The position numbers and the translations under genes were made by a program. The notes below the pieces were generated by a model that ran no database searches, was not told where the DNA came from, and saw only the letters and a list, made by a program, of their open reading frames with translations. From the NCBI GenBank assembly GCA_947396885.1, contig OX377202.1, positions 21,700,001 to 21,764,000 on the forward strand: a DNA stretch of 64,000 nucleotides, read 5' to 3'. This document shows, piece by piece, positions 33,944 through 44,753 of this stretch. This stretch comes from Heligmosomoides polygyrus polygyrus. Its lineage: Eukaryota > Nematoda > Chromadorea > Rhabditida > Heligmosomidae. Positions within the stretch are counted from its first letter, which is position 1. Each line of letters begins with the position of its first letter.

Positions 33944-35856
33944 CGAAGCCTGGACGGCGTAAGATTGAGAAGCAGACTTGGCTGTGGACTGACGACGTCA
34001 AGGAAAAAGTCAAAGAGAAGAAGAGACTATATCACGCTTTTCTCAGCGACAAGACAGCCGACAATTGGCGTATGTACCAAGAAGCGAAGAGGGCGGCTAA
34101 GAAGGCTGTTGCCGTTGCAAAAGCTTCTCATTACGAGTATGTCAACGAGAAACTCGAGACGCGCGATGGTGAACGACAACTTTATCGGCTTGCCAAAGCA
34201 CGCCATCGCCAGAGCGAGGACATCGAAAAGTTCTTTGGCATCAACGATGAGAATGGCCATCTGCTGATGAACCGCAAAAGGGCTATGGAACGATGGCATG
34301 ACTACTTCGAGAGAATTTCAACAGTAGAGTTTGCCCATCCGCCTATCCCTTGCGTCCCTCCTACGCACGGTCCTGTGCAGAAAATCACTGTGGAGGAGAC
34401 GGAAGCGGCTTTGAAGAAGATGAAGCCAGGCAAAGCAACGGGCCCTGACGACATAGCGGCCGAACTATGGAACTCGGGGTGCTGGAATCCTGCTGAATGG
34501 CTAACGAAGTTTTTCAACCAGGTTGTTGCGGAGAAGAAGGTTCCTGGTAGTAGGCAGCAAAGCACGACGATCCCGATCTGGAAGAAGAAGGGCAGTCCCG
34601 CGGACTGCACAAGTTACCGTCCAATCCGATTGCTCTCGCACAGTATGAAAATATTTGAGCGAATTGTGGATGGACGTATTCGCGAGATCGTCCGGCTTTC
34701 CACCAACCAGTGTGGCTTCGTAGCCGGCTGTGGCACCATCGACGCCATTCATGCTGTTCGTCTTCTTGTGGAAAGACATCGCGAGAAACAAAAACCGCTG
34801 CATCTTGCTTTCCTCGACCTGGAGAAAGCATTTGATCGTGTACCGCGTGAGGTCATATGGTATGCCTTACGACAGCACGGTGTCCCTGAAGAACTGATCG
34901 AGTGGGTGCGCATTCTTTACTCTTGTCCTAAGAGTCAAGTGCGAGCGCCGGCCGGCACATCCACGGAGTTTCCAATCTCCGTCGGTGTTCACCAAGGTTC
35001 CGCGCTTTCCCCACTTCTTTTCATTGTCGTAATGGATGCCATTTCGCGAGACCTTCAGAAGCCTGCTCCTTTGACGCTGCTCTATGCAGATGACGTAATG
35101 CTTGCGAGTGAAGACAAGGCCGAACTTGAGCGACAAGTGCAAGCTTGGTGTGACCGCTTGGCGGCGTTCGGGCTCAAGCTAAACGTCCAAAAATCTGAGT
35201 ACTTGACGACAGACGTAAACGAGACTGGGTCCATTGAGATCAATGGCACTGCGCTCGTACGAGCGACACATTTCAAGTACCTTGGATCTGCAATTGCGTC
35301 TGATGGTAGTCTGACGTGCGAGGTGAACTCACGCGTGAGCGCAGCGTGGTCCAAATGGCGCTCAATGACAGGCGTTCTGTGCGACAGAAAGATACCGGAG
35401 CGCTTAAAATCAAAGATCTACAGAACCGTCGTCCGACCAGTAGCGATGTACGGTGCTGAGTGCTGGCCTGCAACGAAGGAAGTTGAGAGCCGCCTCAGCG
35501 TGATGGAGACGAAAATGCTGCGCTGGACGGCTGGTGTCACGCGTTTGGATCATGTTCGCAATGTCTCCGTACGCCAAAGGTTTGGCGTCGCTCCAATTGC
35601 TGACAAGCTACGTGAAGCTCGCCTACGGTGGTATGGCCATGTTCTTCGTGCGGACGGCGACACCGTTCGGAAGATTGGCCTCAACATAGATGTGCCCGGA
35701 AAACGGCCTAAAGGACGACCTAGGCAACGCTGGCTTGATACGTTGCACGTGGACTTAAAGGAAGCTGGTATCCACCCCGATCAAGCGTTTGATCGTGCGA
35801 AGTGGCGTCATCATACCAGAAGAGCGGACCCCGCTGCTAAGCGGGACAAACGCTGA
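33898..35856 (+). CDS. LINE reverse transcriptase
   Basis: 652 codons in frame -1 relative to the endonuclease, ending at TGA 35,854-35,856. Motifs by residue: MKPGKATGPDDIAAELW (~175-191), TIPIWKKKG and YRPIRLLS (~224-247), catalytic motif A FLDLEKAFDRVP (~305-316), motif B GVHQGSALSPLLF (~363-375), catalytic YADDVM (396-401) and a C-terminal LRWYGHVLR...GRPRQRW segment usual for this family. All catalytic residues are present and no internal stop is seen, so the domain could be active. The first codons before TKPGRRKIEKQTW are probably an artefact of the frame break; the true start is upstream in the endonuclease frame. Confidence 0.95.
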   Translation: METCNRFDTRSELGMTKPGRRKIEKQTWLWTDDVKEKVKEKKRLYHAFLSDKTADNWRMYQEAKRAAKKAVAVAKASHYEYVNEKLETRDGERQLYRLAKARHRQSEDIEKFFGINDENGHLLMNRKRAMERWHDYFERISTVEFAHPPIPCVPPTHGPVQKITVEETEAALKKMKPGKATGPDDIAAELWNSGCWNPAEWLTKFFNQVVAEKKVPGSRQQSTTIPIWKKKGSPADCTSYRPIRLLSHSMKIFERIVDGRIREIVRLSTNQCGFVAGCGTIDAIHAVRLLVERHREKQKPLHLAFLDLEKAFDRVPREVIWYALRQHGVPEELIEWVRILYSCPKSQVRAPAGTSTEFPISVGVHQGSALSPLLFIVVMDAISRDLQKPAPLTLLYADDVMLASEDKAELERQVQAWCDRLAAFGLKLNVQKSEYLTTDVNETGSIEINGTALVRATHFKYLGSAIASDGSLTCEVNSRVSAAWSKWRSMTGVLCDRKIPERLKSKIYRTVVRPVAMYGAECWPATKEVESRLSVMETKMLRWTAGVTRLDHVRNVSVRQRFGVAPIADKLREARLRWYGHVLRADGDTVRKIGLNIDVPGKRPKGRPRQRWLDTLHVDLKEAGIHPDQAFDRAKWRHHTRRADPAAKRDKR

Positions 35857-35871
35857 AGAATAAGAAGAAGA

Positions 35872-35888
35872 AGTTCACTTTATACAAA
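35872..35888 (+). repeat. Target-site duplication of the LINE, right copy
   Basis: AGTTCACTTTATACAAA, the exact partner of 32,729-32,745. Confidence 0.95.
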
Positions 35889-36009
35889 AGTTTGTTTAGA
35901 TATCGACTTCTACCTTACCAGACTTTTGCAGTATAAATAACGCTACCCTGCATTTTGAACACCTAGGAAAAACTTTATGCCTATATTCGAAATAAATTAA
36001 AATTCAATA

Positions 36010-37000
36010 AACAGGTTCTTACTCTTACTGACACGGAAGGCGCTAGGTTTATGGCAGATTCTTCATAGGCTGAGGCTTTAAGTGACTTTTTGCTAGCGTT
36101 TCCTTTAATGATGCCAGCGGAGTTCTACTCCAACAATCCAAGCCTATTATTAGCTCACTGAATGTGGAAACGTTTGTCATCCCTGCAAAAGTTTGCAGTA
36201 TTCTTGAACTTATTAAGCCTTCAACCACTAAACTCATTGACGGAATTCCGCCATTTCTTTTTAAGAAATGTGCTCGTACTCTTTGTAAACCCTTGGCACA
36301 TATCTTCTATGTGTCTCTATTGTTTGGAGAACTGCCGGTGATCTGGAAGGAAGCTTTGGTTGCAGCCATACCTAAGGTTGGCAATCCTAGTTTAATAGGT
36401 GATTACGACATAGGAGTATTACTCCTACTGCAATAAAGGTCATGTAAAGGTTAATAAGGAAAGAGCTCCTTCCATGAATCCGTAGATTTCACCCCGTACC
36501 TCTTGAGCAGCATGAGTTTCTAGCTGGCTCTTACAAACCTGGTTGATAATATAAATGACTGGAGGCCTGCCCATAGCCATAGTAAATTAGCTGATGCCAT
36601 TTTTAATCGTTCGAGAGTATTCGAAAGAGTTAATCGTGTCAAATTCATTCACCAGCTACATTCCTTAGGTTTACCTATCAAACTATTAAACTAGATTGGA
36701 ACTTATTTAAGTGGTAGGTTAATGACGGTTGCCAGTGGTATGCCTCAGGACGGTGTCCTCTCTTCGTCACTTTTCTTAATTTATATTATTGATCTACCTA
36801 CAATTGTTTCACCTTCACAAGATATTAGAGTTCAATTGTACGGTGATGACATTTAAATTTATGGCGTCTACGATAGCAGGAATTCCGATGAGGTGTGTGA
36901 TGCTCTTAAACACTTAAGATCCATTTTCTTTTCTTTCGCCTCTACTCTTCCAAGTCGCTTGTTGACAGTTCCTCCTTTTCCATTAAAAGAAGAAGACTCT
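36010..37000 (+). pseudogene. CR1/Jockey-type LINE reverse transcriptase relic
   Basis: Decayed RT of a second non-LTR class. The open part (36,164-36,436) reads KPSTTKLIDGIPPFLFKKCA and GELPVIWKEALVAAIPKVGN, the palm entry of CR1/Jockey-like RTs. After a break come HSKLADAIFNRSR, SGMPQDGVLSSSLFLIYI (motif B, near 36,733-36,786) and the catalytic motif as LYGDDI at 36,836-36,853, interrupted by in-frame stops. It is truncated at both ends, with no endonuclease, tail or target duplication visible. It is clearly older than the RTE element just upstream. Confidence 0.85.
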
Positions 37001-39400
37001 CACTCAGAAATCCCTTCTAATATACGTCTCTGAGTCTCAGCAAGTCCTGCGGGTCGCACAAAACCTTGTAGAACTAGCAATAATGTTCAGTGGTGAACGA
37101 TTATTACATACAATAGCGCAGCAAATACGTTTCAGAGAGAGGGCTTAGGAAAGAGAAACGTCCCTCCCTTCTCATAGACGGAATAACCAGAATAACCCAG
37201 CAGATTATAGCACAGCAACCTTTCATCATCTCTCAAAGACGTCAACGGCATCCATCAGAAAAAACTTCATCACCATTTTGCACCCATCTCTTACACTGTG
37301 CCGACCGGTCATCCAATTATCGATCCCCAAGTAGCCCATATAAGCACCGCTCAGAGAGAGATTGGCATAAGTTTTTTCTTTCCGGTCGACTTCAAGACAA
37401 AAATTTATAACAAAAATTAGCAATCAACTTTTTTATCAGTCCTGAACTGGTGCGTAAAGGTACTCGCCGCTTATCAGACACTGAAGACTTTGACGCAGTT
37501 ACAGCAAACGCTGAGAAGGAAACCCGAATTCTGTAGCAGGAAAAGATTTGAATTAGTGTACTCTCTTACCTCCCTAATATTACTTGATAAAATGGAAACC
37601 CTCCTGAAGCAAATAAACCACCACGCATCAGTGTCAAACCTGAAGACACCAAGTCACCCCCCCCCCCCCCCTACCCACCACTACGACTAGCCTATAATCA
37701 TCATTTTTCTCAACGGGTAGTAGTTTCGCACGTAAACCTTACGCACAAAGGAGACTCCCAAACGTACGAAGGATACAAATAATATGGTTTCGCAACCAAT
37801 GGAATCCATGCCGCGTCTTTAGGATGAGCCTCCAGTTAATATCCTAAGGGCATCATTACATCACATGCATCAGTCTACTATAATACGCAATCTCATTAAA
37901 ACTCTAGCTACAAAAATGGCTGTGTCGAAACATACATATTGTTGGTGGGCAAGTTAGATAATGCAATAAAGTAGCACAGAAGATGGAATCAGTTTCGTAA
38001 AAAAAAACCAGCTATAGTGTAGTTCTTCACATGCAAATCACTCTCGAGCAACATTCTTGGCTAGTCAACTCCAAAGCGTAAAATTGTAATCCTACCTACT
38101 TAGGTGAGGCAATGCTTCTCTCAGTGATAACCTTAGTCTCTACTATAGCTGCAGCTGGATGGTATAAAAACCGAAATAGCCTGTAGTATGGCAAACATCT
38201 TCGAAACGTTTTTGCTACAACCAGTAACATCCTCAGCATACATCAGGCACATACATGGAGATCCTATTTTTGGCTTACACGTCAGGTGAATGTGACTGAA
38301 AAAACTGGAACTAAAAAGAAAACTCAATAAACTTAGCGCGGCGATTGAAAAAATTGTTGAACATTAAAGAATATTATATTCACCCAGGCGATAGCGATAG
38401 TGAATGTTAAACCTACAGTTACGTACGCTTGTTTGATTAAACCCAATACCAGGAGAGGTCGCTTAATCTTCTCTGCCCATCGTATAGACCTCGACAAGGC
38501 GGACGTTCCATGTCGAGAACGATAAGAATGCGCGCTTTTCACTCTCCAATGCCTCGGAGAAATCTACTGGAATTCTACTAGTAGCGCCGACGAGGATGCG
38601 AACGACGGTGGGATCCGTGTTGACCTCAAGAGCCATGCGCTTTCATAATAGATAGTTTAGCTGCCGATTTCCCGGCTAGTAGTTGCTCTCCTTCGTTGCT
38701 CGTGAACTCCGGCTGGACTGCATGAGATAGACACAAGTGGCCTGAGACTTCGGTGCAATTTTGACCGCCGATAAACCTGATATGGAAAAATCGATTAGAG
38801 TGAAAGGTGACGAAAATTAAGACTGACGGTAAAACAATGAAACAAGCCAAATTTTTAGGAACGAAAGTGTTGAAGAAGATCAGTAGAAATAAACGATTAT
38901 TAAAAAAGCAACGAGACTAAGTACTAAAAGCGAAAACAGGAAAACAAATCAGAATCACAGCCACATGCGGAGCAATTTGCTTGGGAATGGTTAATGTTTT
39001 CTATGATGGTCTGCTCCAGCAGTGGATCACCAAATTCTAAAAATGATCTTTAAAAGACGACATAGAAGATTTTCAATGAATACAGGGGCTCGTTCATGTT
39101 CAAAAACGGCACCTTGTATATCATTTCTACTGTGACGGGAGCTCCTCCCGGTCATGTTCATATGCGTAGGAGACAAAAATGTCCGGAAAAAGTATCGACG
39201 CATTCTAGATTTCTAGCAAAAATCCAGCAATAAACAACATATGAGCTTTTATCCAGAAGAAGTAACATTTTTCTGCTTGTTCCGCTCTGCGTGCTATGAA
39301 AACGAGGAGTGAGGGAAGGTTGAAACGGTACGCTGTTCTCGATATTATGATATATGTAGTGTGTCCTACTCGCTACTGATTTTAGCGCAATCGCACCAGC
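37001..39400. other. Stretch without a recognised gene
   Basis: AT-rich intergenic DNA with a 15-base C-run at 37,657-37,671. A minus-strand frame (38,626-38,850) follows an acceptor-like CCATATCAG near 38,781 and could be an exon, but the product is not recognised. Nothing else supported. Confidence 0.4.
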
Positions 39401-39463
39401 AGTGAAGCACTGTGCGAATTGCTTGACAAAGTTTCGCCTTGTATTTTTAGCTGTGAGTCAGCA

Positions 39464-39625
39464 ATGCCAGTGCGTGTGGAGCGGAAAGAGTACTCCAGTC
39501 CAAAACCTCGAGCTGCCTTTAGCCCTCCGAAGACGACGACAAAGTGGAAACCTCAGGCAGGAATAAAATTTCCACCTAATCGTAAGAACCTCGGTGGCAT
39601 AAAGATACACAGAAGCACATTATGA
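39464..39625 (+). CDS. Candidate small basic protein, 53 aa
   Basis: The ATG lies 13 nt behind an acceptor-like TATTTTTAG (39,442-39,450), and an AATAAA follows about 50 nt after the stop (within GTGAAAAATAAATG near 39,671). The 53-residue product is strongly basic and proline-rich (MPVRVERKEYSSPKPRAAFS and NRKNLGGIKIHR). It could be a complete SL-trans-spliced small gene, or the last exon of a larger gene, since the frame is open back to 39,419. No family is recognised. It converges with the minus-strand exon candidate at 39,746. Confidence 0.4.
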   Translation: MPVRVERKEYSSPKPRAAFSPPKTTTKWKPQAGIKFPPNRKNLGGIKIHRSTL

Positions 39626-39745
39626 GGCTTTAAGATGAGAGAATACGAAGTTCACTGATCACTGTTTTCCGTGAAAAATAAATGTATGATATCCCTTACA
39701 AGGTGCTTGTTTCTTTTTTCTGAAATCCTGGAGCAGATTCTCCAA

Positions 39746-39963
39746 TCACGCGGCGATCCGTTCCCTCATATCATGTGGAAAGAACTTGGACATTTGGACA
39801 ATGTCGGCAGGCACCACCAGCACATATTGTAATCGGTCTTGCTGCTTCATACTTTGTGCCTGTGTACCATTTTGTTGAAAATAGTTCAGAAATGTTTTAA
39901 ATCTCATTATTTCACATATCTGAAGCATTGCTGGTGCATCACGAGGTGCTGACAACGAATATG
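39746..39963 (-). CDS. Candidate terminal exon, unidentified
   Basis: Minus-strand frame entered through a strong nematode acceptor (GTTTTCACAG ending at 39,964) and closed by a stop at 39,746; about 72 codons. The product is protein-like, e.g. EIMRFKTFLNYFQQNG and YVLVVPADIVQMSKFF, but I do not recognise a family. Upstream exons would lie above 40,000 and are not identified. Its orientation, tail to tail with the small ORF at 39,464, suggests two convergent genes. Confidence 0.35.
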
Positions 39964-39988
39964 CTGTGAAAACATCATTCCGCAGCAA

Positions 39989-40780
39989 ATTCAGTAAAAG
40001 CGTGCAGATAGCTTTCCCTATGGAAATACGATACTAGGACAAAAATGCAAAAACCAGACATACCTCAGAAATTGAACCCCTCGACGTCACCGCCTGAGGC
40101 AGCATCCTTACCCCTGCTCCTGCAGGTTACGACGCAACTTCTTTTCGCCACCGTGTAAAGGTCGACATCCTAAACCATACCCTTAATCATTACAAATTTT
40201 GGTGCCTCCTACTCGTTCCTCCCAAGGATTCGGCAAAACAAAACATATATGATAACTATTTGGAGGATGGAGATGCTCAATATGGTATTCATTCTTGGCG
40301 TTTCGTTGAGACAGTCCCCCTAGTAGCTGGGGGTTAGAAATGCTGGCATAGGTGGAACGCTTCGCCGGGTAGAACATTAGTCTAACACATCGAGTCGCTT
40401 TCAGACCTCTGATGATTAAGACAAGTTCCAAACGTAAGACAACGTAATAACATCTACACCTAAAAATCTCGTTGCCGCAAGAACACACAGAAATAACGAG
40501 AATACCGAGGTTGCAAGATTAGAGAACAATGAGTTTACTGCTAAATAATCACGGTTTATCCTTGGAAAATGAAAAAGTTGTATGGACTTCAACTGGTCAC
40601 AGACTGAAGAACATTCCCAACAACATCTCTTTTGCATTTGTCAAGGACTTACGAAATAATAATATAGTGTAAGGAAAATTTCCCGCCACTAACTTTATTA
40701 TTTTTTGAAAAGTGTTCTAGAACCTTCCAAATAATGAATATATAGGCTAACATGTGACCTATATTTACCACTATTGTCGC
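39989..40780. other. Stretch without a recognised gene
   Basis: Short minus-strand frames only. A segment near 40,285-40,330 (GGTATTCATTCTT ... GAGACAGTCCC) resembles one near 43,640-43,683, so it is probably part of a dispersed repeat. Confidence 0.4.
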
Positions 40781-40788
40781 CATATTCC

Positions 40789-41720
40789 GACTATGGCAGA
40801 GAAACTTCTACTCAACTGCAAGCAAGTTCGACTGCTTCTGCTTTACGAATTCAAAAAGCAAAACAGTGCGAGAGCCGCGGTGTATAACAAGTGTGGAACG
40901 GAACGATGGGTCCTACCACTGTCTCCTATGACACAGCGACGCATGGTTCCGGATGTTTAAGAACGGATGCTTTTGCTTAGAGGGCCAACCACGGTCTGGA
41001 AGGCAAGTTACATTGAATGGGGAGCGCTTTCTGGAGCAGTTTGAGGAGGATCCCGCGTTGCACCCGTGAGCTGGCAGAGGAACTCGACTGCAGTCTCACC
41101 TCCATAGATCAACACCTGTGTGGCTTCCGGAAGAGTTATAAATATAGTGTATAGATACCGCATGAACTTAGCGACCACCAGCAAAAGATGTGCAAGGATG
41201 CGATCATGAACTCCTTTGACTTTATGACGGAATTGTTCTTGGCTTGATAACCTTCTCATTGGCGACGAAAGTGGGTAGTCTACGTTAACCACATGCCAAA
41301 GCGTCCGTAGCTCAGTCGCGGCGCAGCAGGAATTCCCACGCCAAAACCGGAACTTCACCCAGAAAGATAATGCTCAGTGTGTTATGGAATTGCAAAAGAG
41401 TCGTACACTGGGAGCTGCTACTTGCAAATGCTACTGTCACTACTGTAATGATTTCTAGTGCAGCCAGTTGGATCGTGTTGAAGCAGCTCCTCTGACATTG
41501 CGCGTTGCAAGGGAAACTCAAAAAAAAACTTCAGTGCTTCAGATGGCGTGTTCTGGCCCATCCGTTGTACTTGCCGGCCATGCGTCAACGGAATACCATC
41601 TGTTTCTTTCGTTGTTGAGCCATTAAGCATTAATCATAGGGAGCAATTTGAAAAGTGCCTCGCTGATTTTTTCGTCAAAACTGAAGAAATTCTATAGAAG
41701 CGGGATCTAAAAATTACCTG
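40789..41720 (+). pseudogene. Second mariner transposase relic
   Basis: Heavily decayed mariner transposase on the plus strand, recoverable only across several frames. The N-terminal helix-turn-helix resembles LLYEFKKQNSARAAVYNK, then FKNGCFCLEGQPRSGR, ELAEELDCSLTSIDQHL, IPHELSDHQQKM, WVVYVNHMPKRP and finally LADFFVKTEEI near the C-terminus. Multiple stops and frameshifts; the catalytic aspartates cannot be placed with confidence. It differs from the mariner at 20,929 and lies in the opposite orientation. Terminal inverted repeats were not found. Confidence 0.85.
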
Positions 41721-44171
41721 ACAAATATGTTGTAGATATAATTCTCTGTGTTCGTTAGTTGTTGTATGTGTGGAACGAAATGAATAAATTTTAAAAAATT
41801 GCTATTGCAAAAAAAGTGATGGGATACTGTTCTTGAACCTAATACCTAAAATACCGAGGCTTTACAAAGGCAGAACTTGGAGAATGTTTCTGTTCTGTAT
41901 AAAAGCCACATCCAAGCGCTTGCATGTGCAAACCCTGTAGCAGCAGGCGCTCGGCTTTTCGTATAATCACAAACTTCACGTATCGCTGCACAAAGTGGTT
42001 TGTTAAGTCACCGATTTAATTCAGCGCTTCATGTTTCACCCTATATAACCAAAAAGCTCTTGTGGTTGTCGTCAATAACGAGGCAGTTTTTTTTCTGTTG
42101 TGCATTGCTTCATGCATGTGTTCATCTTGCTCTCTTCTGCGCACTATAACCGTCTCGCAGCAAAGTGTTGTGAATTTGCTGCCTGTTGTTATATAATGTG
42201 AAGCGCCGGAGACAAATGTAGTTCTAGCGATATACTAGTTCGCTGACTAACCAAACGATAAGCAGGAGCAACAGCTACATGCTTAAGAGTTACTCTGTCA
42301 TTTGTTGGGCCACTTTTTGACAATCTTGGTTACCGTCGCCTCTTCTAAAGACGTTCTTACGAGAAAACACATACCAGGGAACTGTTTCAGAGGTACGTTT
42401 GGGCGGCAAAAATGAATACCACTATGAGAGTTTACACCCTTTACATAGTAGAGAAGTGGGTACCATTTTGGCAAAGTCTTGGAAACCAAGAAGCTAGGGA
42501 CACTCAAAACTTACTATGGGATCGCACGCAGACGTGATAAACTACCGTAATCGGCCGAAATTTTAGAACATGTATCATATTCGTAATCAGCGCCCCTTAA
42601 GCAAAGTCCCCTGACAATCGCATACTCAAGGAAGCATACACTCATGTCACGACGAACCATCGTGATCAACTTCTTGAAAGATATCTCTGCACCCCTATCT
42701 TCAATAACCTTTACGATTATGCTCCGTCATTTTTTTCATAAATCCTGTATCAGTAAACCTTTCCCGCGATTTAAACTACGGAAATGAACCGTTTTTTATG
42801 GCTAAATCAATAGAAGTGCGATAATCGCTAATAAAAATTGTTTTAAATATTTTATCACCATTTTATTTTATAAAGTTCTCTATATTTAACATTTTTTATT
42901 TGGTGGCTCACCAGACGAGTTTCAAGACTAACGCGCCGCCGTGTAGCGATAAGCTAGAATATGACGGTGACCTATATTCGCTGATCTGCTGAGACTGCAG
43001 TAGCTACCTGCGCGCTATCATCAGCGTGTCTAGTTGTACGAGTTCGACGGACAGTAGGGTACAACTGGACTTATGCAACGATCGGCTGTCCTTCTTTGAT
43101 CATGCGGCGCACATGTTAGGTGGGATCGACTGGACACCCGTTCTCGACTTGTGGACTGGTGCCATCATGTCCTTGTAATTGCTTTATTTATGTCTAGTTG
43201 GGAGGGTTCATTCCCCACGTAGCCAAGGGTGCTATGAAGAATCTGCAGAAAGTACAAAGTGTAGAGAGCGCAACTGATGAAAATCTCTTACTGGGCACGC
43301 ACTTGGCAATCTATAGTGGAATATGTGCATAGGAAATTTTGGGAAGGTGATAGATACCAAACAAGGAATGAACATTAAAAATGCAAAGGTCCGGAACCGA
43401 ACATCTAACCCTGCACCTATGAACCACCGCCACTCCTTGCTGAGCTGCCGAGCTGCCTACACCGGTCTCTCTCATCACCTCCCTTACCTCCACGTAAGGT
43501 ACGCACAAACGTGTTAGGTACGTTCTGGCGGTGCAACTCAATACTGGACCCTTAGGGAAGCCTAACTCCTTATGTTTAAGGACTTTGCAAAAATGAAACC
43601 TACAATCCTACTATTTGAGCGGTTGAGATTCTCGTGGTGGTATTCATTTTCACCATTCAGGCATACGCCTGAGACAGTTCCCTGGATAGGTCAATAAAGG
43701 TGCGGAGCGGTAGCCAAGCAGTAACTAGGGAATACCACCATCGTTTTGATTGACTTGTTAGCCATTAAGTGATCATCATCTTAGTAAATCAGGCAATTTA
43801 GAGTATCCACAGAATAAAACTGTTTGTATTACAGGTACAAGTCTTCTCATCATGACTGCCTGAATCACCGATATATTGGTGGTCACCTTAGGAGGGCTTT
43901 GGATAGAGAAAAGTGAGGTAAGAACTTCCTGACCTGAACCAGTAGTGAACTGTCTATTAACTAATGAACTTTCAGACAAATGACCACGATTAGAATAGAT
44001 ATTTTGCTCTAAAACCGATTAAAAAACGATTAGCATTGGTATTTTGCTCTGTTGGCCAAATATACGAAAAATTTACAGTTCTCAGAAAAATCGATTATTC
44101 AGATAAATGTTTTTGCGAATCCCGGATATTTGGATAAAACGACGATTTTGCGACCCTTGAATAATTGGATA

Positions 44172-44172
<1 letters not shown>
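41721..44172. other. Stretch without a recognised gene
   Basis: AT-rich intergenic DNA. A small inverted repeat, GTGGTGGTATTC near 43,633 and GAATACCACCA near 43,730, encloses about 90 bp and may be a short MITE. Several short frames without domain or splice support. Confidence 0.4.

Positions 44173-44248
<76 letters not shown>
44173..44248. repeat. (TA)38 microsatellite
   Basis: Uninterrupted TA dinucleotides for 76 bp. They produce artificial Tyr-Ile open frames on both strands. Confidence 0.98.
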
Positions 44249-44249
<1 letters not shown>

Positions 44250-44753
44250 CAACCACACGCTAAATTTCGGATTCTGATATCCGAATCTTTAGTCTCGCAA
44301 AACATAAAATATTCATGACCATCATAGTTTATTCCCATTACTATTTCCACAACTTTCCAGTATTCATGCAAACATTTTAAACTTCGAAGTAAATGCAGCA
44401 TCAGCATTTGGGTGCCTTATGGGTTCCAAAAACAACGCAAAACTTTCTAGTAGTAGAAGTCAGCAATGACAAGTGTCTATAAGTTACTTAATGTAATTCA
44501 GTTTGATGCTATGAAGAGAATCACGAATTATGTACATAGAGATGCCTCACTACATCGCTTGATAAGCAGCGCTATAATGGGATTTCGGCAGTATTTTCAC
44601 CGTTAGACCGCTGTAAGTCGTTGATGAGGCTAGCCTAGGAACTGTATTTTACTGGCTAACGTTTAGGTGACTGACAGCAAGTTAGGGCTTAATATAGTTG
44701 TAAGAACCAGCTGGCATAGTAGTAAATTTAATTCAAACCCTGAGTTCGTTCAT
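44249..44753. other. Left flank of satellite array B
   Basis: Nothing recognised up to the abrupt start of satellite sequence at GCTCTGTCT (44,754). Confidence 0.4.

Larger units (their letters stand above)
32746..35871 (+). mobile_element. RTE-clade non-LTR retrotransposon, near full length
   Basis: A 3,126-bp element between perfect 17-bp target-site duplications. It has a short 5' leader (~110 bp), an AP-like endonuclease frame, a reverse transcriptase frame and a minimal 3' end of about 15 bp after the stop (AGAATAAGAAGAAGA), a GAA-rich simple-repeat tail as in the RTE clade. There is no gag-like ORF1 and no poly(A). The unchanged flanking repeats and long open frames indicate a recent insertion. 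Confidence 0.95.

Noticed and set aside
40972..41358. Minus-strand 116-codon gene
   Set aside because: It is antisense to the mariner relic on the plus strand, where recognisable transposase motifs are found.
44052..44407. Open frames with long Tyr-Ile runs
   Set aside because: Artefacts of the (TA)38 microsatellite on both strands.
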